A DNA stretch of 8,023 nt from positions 1 through 8,023 of the forward strand of contig QYQI01000099.1 of assembly GCA_007280825.1 (NCBI GenBank), read 5' to 3'. This document shows, in pieces, positions 1-6,785 of this stretch. Below the pieces are notes generated by a model that was not told the DNA's origin, searched no databases, and worked only from the letters and a program-made list of their open reading frames with translations. Positions within the stretch are counted from its first letter, which is position 1. Each line of letters begins with the position of its first letter. The stretch is from Ignavibacteriales bacterium (GTDB taxonomy: Bacteria > Bacteroidota > Ignavibacteria > Ignavibacteriales > Melioribacteraceae). The translations under genes and the position numbers were made by a program.

Positions 1-1
1 G

Positions 2-1462
2 ACTAACGATACTTTATATACTGATGTTAAGGGAATTCTCAAACCGGTAATAATTGTTAAATTTATTTCAACTACGTCATGTTCAGGAATTGCAATTAAT
101 AACTATCAATTGAAAGTTGGGGACGAGATAAAATTATTTGCAAAACTACCAGATACTTCTAAATCGGTTGCAGTAAAAGTTGATAAACAAAATCCTTTAC
201 AGGAAGCAATTACAAAAGGTAAAGATGCAGAAGTAACAGTAACACCTTATTATTCCAAAAAGATCAGAGGTAATCTCTCAATCTCATCGTATTCTAATTT
301 ATCTAATGCTGACGGATTACCTAATTCTCAGAATTGGCGTTATTCTTTTTCAATGGATGCAGATTCAATTTTCAGATCGCCATTATCATTTACGAGTTAT
401 ATTAATTTTTCATACAGATCAGACCGATGGAACGATGTTCAAAATAATATTGGAGACGCTTTGAAAGTATATGACCTTTCAATCAATTATAAAATTAGCG
501 ATAAAACAAAAATTACACTCGGAAGAAAAATTAATATTAGAACTTCAAGTCTTGGCGCTATTGATGGACTTCAATTAGAAACATCAATCAGCAAATTTGC
601 AATTGGCGCTATTATAGGTTCAAGACCAAACTTTACAGATTATGGATATGATATTAAATTGTTTGAGTATGGCGGCTATCTCTATAGAAGCGATAGTTTG
701 GGAAGTGCTTCAATACAGAATACTGTTGGAATTTTTCAGCAGACAAATAATTTTAAAACCGATAGAAGATTTTTGTACTTCCAGAATAATAGTAATCTTA
801 CACAAAATTTAGGTTTGTTTTTCTCTTCTGAAATAGATCTCTATAAAAGAAAAAATGGAATTGATCAATCATCTTTTGATCTTACAAGCTTATTCATCCT
901 TGGTTCTTATTCTCTGAACAATTGGTTAAACTTTAGCGCATCTTATGATGCGAGAAAAAATGTTGTTTATTACGAGACATATAAAAACTTGGCAGATAGT
1001 ATTCTTGCATCATCCACACAGCAAGGATTTGGATTGAGAATGAATCTGCGGCCGTTTAATTATTTATGGTTAGGATTTAATTATGGCTATCGTTTTAGTA
1101 AGGATGATCCGCAGCCATCAAGAAATTATGGAATTAATTTAAGTTATATACAACTTCCGTTAATCATGTCGTCAGTTTATCTGAGTTATAATAAAATTGA
1201 ATCCGGATATGTTAATGGAAATTATTTAGGTGCGACAATCAACAAGGATTTGTTTAATGGTGAAATGAATGTTGGACTTGGATTAAAAAGAATTAATTAT
1301 CAATTCCTTAGCGGTTCACCGGATCTGATTCAGAATATTGGGAATCTTGATTTATCTTGGCACTTATTCTATAATAGTTTTCTTACAATTAGTTATGAAG
1401 GGACATTCCAAGAGACAACAACTTATTCTCGTATCTATTTTAGTATTAATACTCGATTTTAA
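2..1462 (+). CDS. Outer-membrane beta-barrel protein, 5'-truncated by window edge
   Basis: The frame is open from base 2 to the TAA at 1460-1462, giving 486 visible residues without an N-terminus. A TTG at 110 could be taken as a start, but coding-like sequence continues upstream of it (36 residues, including FISTTSCSGIAINNYQLKVG across the TTG), so the real start lies to the left. The first ~60 residues look like a small beta-rich domain ending in a conserved-looking LKVGDEI segment, possibly OB- or SH3-like. A linker containing NPLQEAITKGKDAEV follows. From about residue 90 to the end there are repeated amphipathic strands with alternating aromatic and polar residues, separated by Asn/Ser/Asp-rich turns, and the last residue is Phe (NTRF), the usual signal for BAM-dependent outer-membrane insertion. 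I infer a barrel of roughly 16-20 strands. No enzyme motif is visible and I cannot name a function. It is separated by 132 bp from the pyrimidine genes and is probably a separate transcription unit. Confidence 0.75.
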   Translation, partial: TNDTLYTDVKGILKPVIIVKFISTTSCSGIAINNYQLKVGDEIKLFAKLPDTSKSVAVKVDKQNPLQEAITKGKDAEVTVTPYYSKKIRGNLSISSYSNLSNADGLPNSQNWRYSFSMDADSIFRSPLSFTSYINFSYRSDRWNDVQNNIGDALKVYDLSINYKISDKTKITLGRKINIRTSSLGAIDGLQLETSISKFAIGAIIGSRPNFTDYGYDIKLFEYGGYLYRSDSLGSASIQNTVGIFQQTNNFKTDRRFLYFQNNSNLTQNLGLFFSSEIDLYKRKNGIDQSSFDLTSLFILGSYSLNNWLNFSASYDARKNVVYYETYKNLADSILASSTQQGFGLRMNLRPFNYLWLGFNYGYRFSKDDPQPSRNYGINLSYIQLPLIMSSVYLSYNKIESGYVNGNYLGATINKDLFNGEMNVGLGLKRINYQFLSGSPDLIQNIGNLDLSWHLFYNSFLTISYEGTFQETTTYSRIYFSINTRF

Positions 1463-1504
1463 TTTGCCGATTCATCGTTGTGCATATCTATTCTAGCATG
1501 CCTA

Positions 1505-1549
1505 TTAAAAAAATCTTTCTTTCTTCATTAATAATCTCTATTTTTTTAA
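1505..1549. repeat. Perfect 10-bp A/T inverted repeat, possible weak terminator
   Basis: TTAAAAAAAT at 1505-1514 is the exact reverse complement of ATTTTTTTAA at 1540-1549, with a pyrimidine-rich 25-base loop between them. In RNA this would give an all A-U stem ending in a U run. It could be a weak terminator for the barrel gene, or bidirectional A/T tracts affecting DNA bending near the promoter. No GC pair supports the stem, and such repeats arise by chance in AT-rich DNA. Confidence 0.25.
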
Positions 1550-1585
1550 CTTAAAAGTGGGAAAATATTACACTAAAAACTATAT

Positions 1586-1590
1586 GAGGG
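1586..1590 (+). promoter_or_regulatory. Ribosome binding site of the dehydrogenase gene
   Basis: GAGGG lies four bases before the ATG at 1595 and matches the anti-Shine-Dalgarno over GAGG. The spacing is a little short but supports this ATG, which begins MKYPSLKNYIDG, the usual start of the family. Confidence 0.55.
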
Positions 1591-1594
1591 TTTC

Positions 1595-3049
1595 ATGAAG
1601 TACCCTTCTTTGAAAAATTATATTGATGGTAAATTCATTGATGGCGGAGAAAAAAGAATTGATGTAATTTCACCTATCGATGGGTCAATAATCTCAACAG
1701 TTCCAATCTCAGGAACAGACGCTGTAAATCGGGCAGTAACTGCTGCTCAAAAAGCATTTCCAGCTTGGTCTGCAAAACCAATAAAAGAGCGCTCACAAAT
1801 TTTTTATAAATACAAATCTCTTCTCGAAAAAAATATAAATGATCTTGCTGAATTGATCCATGAAGAAAATGGTAAGACTATCTCAGAAAGCATTGCAGAA
1901 ATTGAGAAGAGTATTGAGGTCACTGAATTTGCCTGTTCACTTGAGCAACTCGCAGCCGGTGAAGTAATGGAAGTAAGTAAAGGAGTTGAATGTAGGGCGG
2001 AGCGATTTCCTGTTGGAGTTGTTGCTTGTATTACGCCATTCAACTTCCCTAACATGGTTCCAAATTGGACAATACCGAATGCACTTGTTCTCGGAAATTG
2101 TATGATACTTAAACCATCAGAGCTTGTTCCGATAAGTGCAAACAGAATTGCTGATCTATTAAAAGAAGCCGGATTACCTGATGGTGTTTTCAATGTTGTT
2201 CATGGAGCAAAAGATGTTGTTGAAGCAATATGTGATCATCCCGGTATTCAAGCTGTTTCATTTGTTGGATCTACAAAAGTTGCTAAGATTGTTTATACTC
2301 GTTCTACATCAAATCTAAAAAGAGCTTTAACACTCGGCGGTGCAAAAAATCATTTAATAGTTTTACCAGATGCAAATGTTGCGATGACAGCATCAAATGT
2401 TGCAGCATCAATGTCCGGATGCGCTGGGCAGCGTTGTATGGCTGCATCCGCTATGGTTGCAGTCGGATCTGTTGATAACATTATTAATCAACTTGTAGAA
2501 GAAGCAAAGAAGATTATTCCCGGGAAAAATCTTGGCGCTGTAATTTCAAAACAAGCAAAAGAAAGAATTGAAAATTATATAACTGAAGCTGAGAAAGAAG
2601 GTGCAAAAATTTTATTGGATGGAAGAAATTGTAAAGTACACGGAAAAGAAAACGGTTTTTATGTCGGCCCAACTGTTATCGATCATGTTAAACCTGAAAT
2701 GCGGATTGCTAAAGAAGAAGTTTTTGGACCGGTTCTCGCCATTATAAGAACAGATACTATTGATCAAGCTTTATCAATTCAACAAAGTTCATTGTATGGA
2801 AATGCAGCATCTGTTTTTACACAAAGCGGTGGAATGGCAAGATATATCAGCGAGCGAGCTAGCGCTGGAATGATTGGTGTTAATATTGGTGTTCCTGTTC
2901 CTCGAGAACCTTTTTCATTTGGCGGTTGGAACGAATCGAAATTCGGGACTTGCGATATAACCGGAAAAAGTTCAATAGAATTTTGGACTAAGTTGAAAAA
3001 AACTACAGTCAAATGGAATCCTGAATCGCAAATAAACTGGATGAGTTGA
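1595..3049 (+). CDS. mmsA: CoA-acylating (methyl)malonate-semialdehyde dehydrogenase
   Basis: Aldehyde dehydrogenase superfamily protein of 484 residues, the usual length for MmsA/IolA (about 485-500). It converts malonic or methylmalonic semialdehyde with CoA and NAD+ to acetyl-CoA or propionyl-CoA plus CO2 in the cytoplasm. Visible motifs are ITPFNFPNMVPNW (146-158), LKPSE (172-176), the SFVGST nucleotide-site segment (222-227), and GGAKNH (248-253) where hydrolytic ALDHs have ELGGK; loss of that general-base Glu is typical of CoA-acylating members. The catalytic Cys is C281 in AGQRCMA, preceded by R280, the family's substrate-carboxylate arginine. KEEVFGPVLAI (373-383) and PFSFGGWNESKFG (439-451) complete the fold. 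The second substrate arginine of IolA (R107, in EVGRGIE) aligns with K105 here (EIEKSIE), pointing to a distinct subfamily. Valine or inositol catabolism is an alternative role, but the neighbours point to beta-alanine and 3-aminoisobutyrate breakdown. Confidence 0.9.
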   Translation: MKYPSLKNYIDGKFIDGGEKRIDVISPIDGSIISTVPISGTDAVNRAVTAAQKAFPAWSAKPIKERSQIFYKYKSLLEKNINDLAELIHEENGKTISESIAEIEKSIEVTEFACSLEQLAAGEVMEVSKGVECRAERFPVGVVACITPFNFPNMVPNWTIPNALVLGNCMILKPSELVPISANRIADLLKEAGLPDGVFNVVHGAKDVVEAICDHPGIQAVSFVGSTKVAKIVYTRSTSNLKRALTLGGAKNHLIVLPDANVAMTASNVAASMSGCAGQRCMAASAMVAVGSVDNIINQLVEEAKKIIPGKNLGAVISKQAKERIENYITEAEKEGAKILLDGRNCKVHGKENGFYVGPTVIDHVKPEMRIAKEEVFGPVLAIIRTDTIDQALSIQQSSLYGNAASVFTQSGGMARYISERASAGMIGVNIGVPVPREPFSFGGWNESKFGTCDITGKSSIEFWTKLKKTTVKWNPESQINWMS

Positions 3050-3133
3050 TAATCCAATTGTTGAATTTAGAATGCTGAATAATAAATAATTATAAACAGA
3101 ATATTATCTATTAGAAAATATAAAGGTATTAAC
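3050..3133 (+). other. AT-rich spacer between dehydrogenase and ureidopropionase genes
   Basis: This 84-bp gap is the longest inside the pyrimidine cluster and contains no ORF. I see no GC-containing hairpin or clear promoter. TTGAAT at 3061-3066 and TATAAA at 3091-3096 resemble promoter boxes but are 24 bp apart. A minor internal promoter is possible but not demonstrated. The AAAGG at 3122-3126 is a reasonable ribosome binding site seven bases before the next ATG. Confidence 0.3.
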
Positions 3134-4009
3134 ATGGCACGAACAGTTCGCGGTGGTTTGATTCAGGCAACTCTTTCAATGTCAGCAGAACAACCGATTG
3201 AAAAAGTAAAACAATCAATGATCGAAAAACATTTATTAATGATCGAACAAGCTGCAAAGAAAGGTGTACAAATTCTATGCATGCAAGAACTTTTTTATGG
3301 ACCATATTTTTGTGCCGAACAAAAAACTAAATGGTACTCGCTTGTTGAAAATATTCCTGACGGACCAACAACTAAACTGATGCAAGAAGTGGCTAAGAAA
3401 TATTCAATGGTAATTGTTGTCCCTATCTATGAAGAAGAAATTAAAGGTGTCTATTATAACACAGCGGCGGTTATAGATGCCGACGGGAAATATCTTGGTA
3501 AATACCGAAAACACCATATCCCTCATTGCGATCCTGGATTCTGGGAGAAATTTTATTTCAAACCAGGTAATCTTGGATTTCCGGTTTTCAAAACTGCGTT
3601 TGCAGATATCGGAGTTTATATTTGTTACGATCGCCACTTTCCCGAAGGAGCCAGAATTCTTGGATTGAATGGAGCAGAGATTATTTTTAATCCTTCTGCT
3701 ACTGTTGCAGGACTTTCGGAATATTTATGGGAATTAGAACAGCCTGCTCATGCAGTTGCAAACGGATATTTCGTTGGTGCAATTAATCGCGTTGGAACAG
3801 AAGCACCTTGGAACATTGGAGAATTTTATGGTAAAAGTTATTTCTGCAATCCACGTGGTAAAATAATTGTTCAGGCTTGCAGAGATAAAGATGAATTAGT
3901 TGTAGCTGATCTTAATCTGGATGAAATTCTTGAAGTTAGAAATGTTTGGCAATTTTATAGAGATCGGAGACCGGAATCATACGGAGCTATTACTGATCTT
4001 CAGAAATAG
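3134..4009 (+). CDS. Beta-ureidopropionase (N-carbamoyl-beta-alanine amidohydrolase)
   Basis: Nitrilase/carbon-nitrogen hydrolase family protein of 291 residues, a normal length for bacterial members. It hydrolyses N-carbamoyl-beta-alanine, or N-carbamoyl-3-aminoisobutyrate from thymine, to the beta-amino acid, CO2 and ammonia: step three of reductive pyrimidine degradation. The catalytic triad is visible: E52 in CMQELFYGPYF, K126 in KYRKHHIPH and nucleophile C164 in YICYDRHFPEGAR. E138 in PGFWEKFYF is probably the structural second glutamate. The PHCDPGFWEK stretch and the AINRVG and FYGKSYFCNPRG segments (217-221, 231-242) are typical of the beta-ureidopropionase / N-carbamoylputrescine amidase branch. 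N-carbamoylputrescine amidase is therefore the main alternative on sequence alone, but the PreT/PreA neighbours and the adjacent aminotransferase favour ureidopropionase. The ATG at 3134 is supported by AAAGG seven bases upstream. Confidence 0.87.
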   Translation: MARTVRGGLIQATLSMSAEQPIEKVKQSMIEKHLLMIEQAAKKGVQILCMQELFYGPYFCAEQKTKWYSLVENIPDGPTTKLMQEVAKKYSMVIVVPIYEEEIKGVYYNTAAVIDADGKYLGKYRKHHIPHCDPGFWEKFYFKPGNLGFPVFKTAFADIGVYICYDRHFPEGARILGLNGAEIIFNPSATVAGLSEYLWELEQPAHAVANGYFVGAINRVGTEAPWNIGEFYGKSYFCNPRGKIIVQACRDKDELVVADLNLDEILEVRNVWQFYRDRRPESYGAITDLQK

Positions 4010-4035
4010 ATCAAGCAAATTATTTTGTAATTCAA

Positions 4036-4041
4036 TAAGGA
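4036..4041 (+). promoter_or_regulatory. Ribosome binding site fixing the TTG start of the aminotransferase gene
   Basis: TAAGGA is a six-base match to the anti-Shine-Dalgarno, eight bases before the TTG at 4050. The start it marks lies in the 40-bp gap after the ureidopropionase stop, whereas the nearest long-ORF ATG (3921) lies 89 bases inside that gene and has no such site. Confidence 0.7.
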
Positions 4042-4049
4042 AATTTAAA

Positions 4050-5384
4050 TTGACACCAGAAGAAGTAGTTGCAATAACCGCTAAACATACTTACGGCACT
4101 TGGCGTTATCAAAAAAACTGGACACCATTGCAAATTGTAGATGCTGAAGGATGTTACTTCACTGATTCGTCCGGCAAGAAGTATCTCGATTTTTCTTCTC
4201 AACTGATGTGTGTTACACTCGGGCACAAAAATCAAGCAGTCATTAAAGCGATAGAAGAGCAAGCAAAGAAACTTGCTTATGCTGCACCTGGATTTGCTAC
4301 AGAAGTACGCGCTGAGTTGAGTAAATTATTATTAGAAGTCTTACCAAAAGGATTAGAGAAATTTTATTTTTCTACTTCCGGGACAGAAGCGAATGAAGCC
4401 GCAATAAAAATTGCACGAATGTACACCGGTAAGTACAAAATTATTTCACGTTATAATTCCTATCATGGATCAACTGCGGCATCTATTGCAGCGACAGGAG
4501 ATCCCAGACGTTGGGCAGTTGAACCTTCAGGAAAAATTGATGGAGTAATTTTTGCACCTGAATGTAATTGTTATCGTTGTCCGCTCAATCATTCGTATCC
4601 GGATTGCGAAATTGCATGCGTAAATTACATCGAACATATGATTAAGAATGAAAGCAATGTAGCCGCAATTATTCTTGAGCCTGTTGTTGGAACAAATGGA
4701 ATATTAATTCCGCCTAAGGAATATATGCCGAGATTGCGAAAAATTTGTGATGATAATAATGTTTTGCTTATCGCTGATGAAGTAATGAGCGGATGGGGAA
4801 GAACAGGGAAATGGTTTGCAGTTGATCATTGGAATGTTTTACCGGATATTCTTACTACTGCTAAAGGAATTACTTCAGCTTATGTACCTCTCGGATTAAC
4901 CGCCACCACAATGAAAATTGCTGACTATTTTAACGATCATTATTTTGCACACGGACATACTTACGAAGCTCATCCTTTAACACTTGCACCGGCAATTGCA
5001 GCAATCAATGAATTGAGGAATAAAAAATTAATTGATCGTGCTGTAGAGATGGGTGATCATCTAAACAAAAAATTGAACGCTCTAAAATCAAAACACCCTT
5101 CAATTGGTGATGTTCGCGGAATCGGACTTTTTTATGCTGTCGAGTTAGTCAAAAATCGAATTACTAAAGAACCATTCAACACCAAAGAAGATAAAGTAAA
5201 CGGGAAACCATTGCTTGTTGATAAGGTCTCGGCTGAGATGATGAAACGCGGAGTTTATGTTCAATCTTGGGTAAGTCATTTTGTAATTGCACCTCCATTG
5301 ATCATAACAAAAGAAGAAATTGATTTTGCTGTTGAAAAACTTGATGAGTGTCTTTCAATAGCTGATGATGCATTAAATACTTAG
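4050..5384 (+). CDS. Class III PLP aminotransferase, probably beta-alanine/3-aminoisobutyrate:2-oxoacid
   Basis: With the TTG start at 4050 the protein has 444 residues and begins M(TTG)TPEEVVAITAKHTYGTWRYQ, a normal length and start for the omega-amino acid aminotransferase branch. An ATG at 3921 would add 43 residues read out of frame from the ureidopropionase gene, so it is rejected. PLP-site elements in order: STSGTEANEAAIK (109-120), YHG (138-140), IADEVMSGWGRTG (241-253) with D243 contacting the pyridine nitrogen, and the Schiff-base lysine K272 in TTAKGIT. THGHTYEAHP-like sequence at 301-309 is the usual phosphate-side motif. A cysteine-rich stretch at 172-190 (C172, C174, C177, C186, C190) interrupts the fold. 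The context assigns beta-alanine and 3-aminoisobutyrate as donors, yielding malonic and methylmalonic semialdehydes for the dehydrogenase encoded first in the cluster. Whether the acceptor is pyruvate or 2-oxoglutarate cannot be read from the sequence. Taurine:pyruvate aminotransferase is the closest alternative. Confidence 0.82.
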   Translation: MTPEEVVAITAKHTYGTWRYQKNWTPLQIVDAEGCYFTDSSGKKYLDFSSQLMCVTLGHKNQAVIKAIEEQAKKLAYAAPGFATEVRAELSKLLLEVLPKGLEKFYFSTSGTEANEAAIKIARMYTGKYKIISRYNSYHGSTAASIAATGDPRRWAVEPSGKIDGVIFAPECNCYRCPLNHSYPDCEIACVNYIEHMIKNESNVAAIILEPVVGTNGILIPPKEYMPRLRKICDDNNVLLIADEVMSGWGRTGKWFAVDHWNVLPDILTTAKGITSAYVPLGLTATTMKIADYFNDHYFAHGHTYEAHPLTLAPAIAAINELRNKKLIDRAVEMGDHLNKKLNALKSKHPSIGDVRGIGLFYAVELVKNRITKEPFNTKEDKVNGKPLLVDKVSAEMMKRGVYVQSWVSHFVIAPPLIITKEEIDFAVEKLDECLSIADDALNT

Positions 5385-5420
5385 TCGTTCATTTTTTACG
5401 GTTCAGACTGGAATAAATCT

Positions 5421-6782
5421 ATGAAGAATATCGCTCCAAAACTTCCGAGTGAACAATACGAGAAAAATTTTTCAGATCTGCACTCACCATTTACACAAAA
5501 CTCTGCTGTTGCAGAAGCAAACCGTTGTCTCTATTGTTATGATTCTCCCTGTATGAAAGCTTGTCCGACCCACATTGATATATCAACTTTTATAAAAAAG
5601 ATTTCTACCGGAAATCTTCTTGGCTCGGCAAAAACAATTTATGAATCGAATTGGGTTCCTCTTACTTGTGCAAAAGCATGTCCAGTTGCTGTCCTTTGTG
5701 AAGGGGCTTGTGTCTATAATGCGAAAGGGGAAAAACCGATTGAGATAGGAAGACTGCAGCGTTATGTAATCGAGAATTATTTTGAAAGAAGTATGCCCAC
5801 ACTTTTTCATAGATCACCTAAGAATGGCAAATTAGTCGGCATAGTTGGTTCTGGTCCGGCTGGATTAGCTTGCAGCGCTGAACTTGCTCTCATGGGTTAT
5901 GAAGTAACTATTTATGAAGCTAACAAAATTCCCGGCGGATTAAATACTTGGGGCATCGCACCGTATAAAATGAGAAGAGAAGATAGTTTGAAAGAAGTTG
6001 AATTGGTAAAAAGTTTCGGTGTTGATCTTAAAACGGAAGTCATGATTGGTAAAACAGTAAAAATTGATGATCTCTTAAAAAAACATGATGCGATTTTTCT
6101 CGGAGTTGGTTTGGGTGAAAGTCCTCAGCTCTCAATACCCGGCGAAGAATTATCCGGAGTAGTTGGTGCACTTGATTTCATCGAAAAAGTAAAAACAGAA
6201 AATTGGAATGATATTCAAGTCGGGAAAAAAGTTGCTGTAATTGGTGCGGGAAATACATCAATTGATGCGGCAACCGAAGCTAAGCGGTTAGGTGCAGAAC
6301 AGGTGTATATCATTTATAGACGGAGCGATATTGAAATGTCAGCTTATTATTTTGAATATGATCTCGCAAAGAAAGATGGGATTGTTTTTCATTTTCTTAC
6401 TTCTCCAAAACGAATTATCGGTAAAGGTTTTGTTGAAGGGATTGAATGCTTAAAGATGAAACTTGGCGAACCGGATAACAGAGGCAAAAGAAAACCGGTC
6501 CCAGTTCCCGGGTCGGAATTCACAATTCTGGTTGATATGATTATTAAAGCTATCGGACAAGAAACCAAATCAAGTTTCTTAAGCTCAATTCCAAAAGTAA
6601 CACTTGATGATGAAGGTTGTGTTATTGTAGATAGGACAACATTTCAAACAGCGAATCCAAAAATATTTGCCGGCGGCGATTGTATTAACGGAGGTAAAGA
6701 AGTTGTAAATGCCGCTTATGATGGTAAACGTTCTGCACATGGTATTGATAAATTTTTATCAATTCCGAAAGGAGGAAAATAA
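5421..6782 (+). CDS. preT: NAD(P)H-dependent dihydropyrimidine dehydrogenase, PreT (FAD/Fe-S) subunit
   Basis: A 453-residue GltD-like flavoprotein that takes electrons from NAD(P)H and passes them through two [4Fe-4S] clusters to PreA for reduction of uracil or thymine. The N-terminal domain holds C36, C39, C44, C48, then C87, C93, C97 and Q113. These spacings (3, 5, 4; then 6, 4, 16) equal those of mammalian dihydropyrimidine dehydrogenase, where a glutamine is one cluster ligand (Q156). An extra cysteine is at 83. The FAD-binding glycine motif is VGSGPAG (142-148). The pyridine-nucleotide motif is VIGAGNTSID (273-282), followed by YRR (299-301). The second FAD contact is FAGGDCINGG (416-425). 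E. coli PreT (about 412 residues) uses NADH; the sequence here does not decide between NADH and NADPH. A weak GGA lies eight bases before the ATG. The gene follows the aminotransferase by 36 bp and precedes preA by 3 bp, so the two subunits are probably co-translated. Confidence 0.93.
   Translation: MKNIAPKLPSEQYEKNFSDLHSPFTQNSAVAEANRCLYCYDSPCMKACPTHIDISTFIKKISTGNLLGSAKTIYESNWVPLTCAKACPVAVLCEGACVYNAKGEKPIEIGRLQRYVIENYFERSMPTLFHRSPKNGKLVGIVGSGPAGLACSAELALMGYEVTIYEANKIPGGLNTWGIAPYKMRREDSLKEVELVKSFGVDLKTEVMIGKTVKIDDLLKKHDAIFLGVGLGESPQLSIPGEELSGVVGALDFIEKVKTENWNDIQVGKKVAVIGAGNTSIDAATEAKRLGAEQVYIIYRRSDIEMSAYYFEYDLAKKDGIVFHFLTSPKRIIGKGFVEGIECLKMKLGEPDNRGKRKPVPVPGSEFTILVDMIIKAIGQETKSSFLSSIPKVTLDDEGCVIVDRTTFQTANPKIFAGGDCINGGKEVVNAAYDGKRSAHGIDKFLSIPKGGK
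6768..6775 (+). promoter_or_regulatory. Strong ribosome binding site for preA inside the end of preT
   Basis: AAAGGAGG overlaps the last codons of preT (encoding KGG) and lies ten bases before the preA ATG at 6786. It is the strongest Shine-Dalgarno sequence in the window. The preT stop is only three bases before the preA start, which suits balanced production of two subunits of one complex. Confidence 0.75.
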
Positions 6783-6785
6783 TTT

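Larger units (their letters stand above)
1463..1594 (+). promoter_or_regulatory. AT-rich intergenic region, probable promoter of the pyrimidine operon
   Basis: This 132-bp spacer between the barrel gene and the dehydrogenase gene has no credible ORF. As the first sizeable gap before five same-strand genes, it is the natural place for their promoter. Possible sigma70-like pairs are TTGCCG (1464-1469) with TATTCT (1489-1494) and TTGTGC (1478-1483) with TATTAA (1503-1508), both with a long 19-bp spacer. TATTAC (1566-1571) also fits as a -10 box but has no good -35. None is convincing, and no Bacteroidetes-type TAnnTTTG box is evident. The assignment rests on position. Confidence 0.3.

Noticed and set aside
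110..112. TTG as the start of the barrel-protein gene
   Set aside because: The frame is open for 36 further codons to the window edge with coding-like sequence, and no ribosome binding site precedes the TTG.
1584..1598. Four-codon upstream ORF (ATG AGG GTT TCA TGA) overlapping the dehydrogenase start
   Set aside because: The stop overlaps the ATG start as in coupled translation, but it contains the Shine-Dalgarno bases themselves, has none of its own, and is short enough to be chance.
1804..2193. Minus-strand 129-codon ORF
   Set aside because: It lies wholly opposite the dehydrogenase gene. Its codons mirror conserved family motifs and it resembles no protein I know.
2779..3057. Minus-strand 92-codon ORF
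   Set aside because: Antisense shadow of the conserved dehydrogenase C-terminus; no ribosome binding site or recognisable domain.
3061..3096. Internal promoter TTGAAT...TATAAA before the ureidopropionase gene
   Set aside because: The boxes are 24 bp apart, too far for a sigma70-type promoter, in sequence where such boxes are common by chance.
3404..3668. Short overlapping ORFs on both strands inside the ureidopropionase gene
   Set aside because: They cover the catalytic lysine and cysteine region of a clearly real gene and have no family features of their own.
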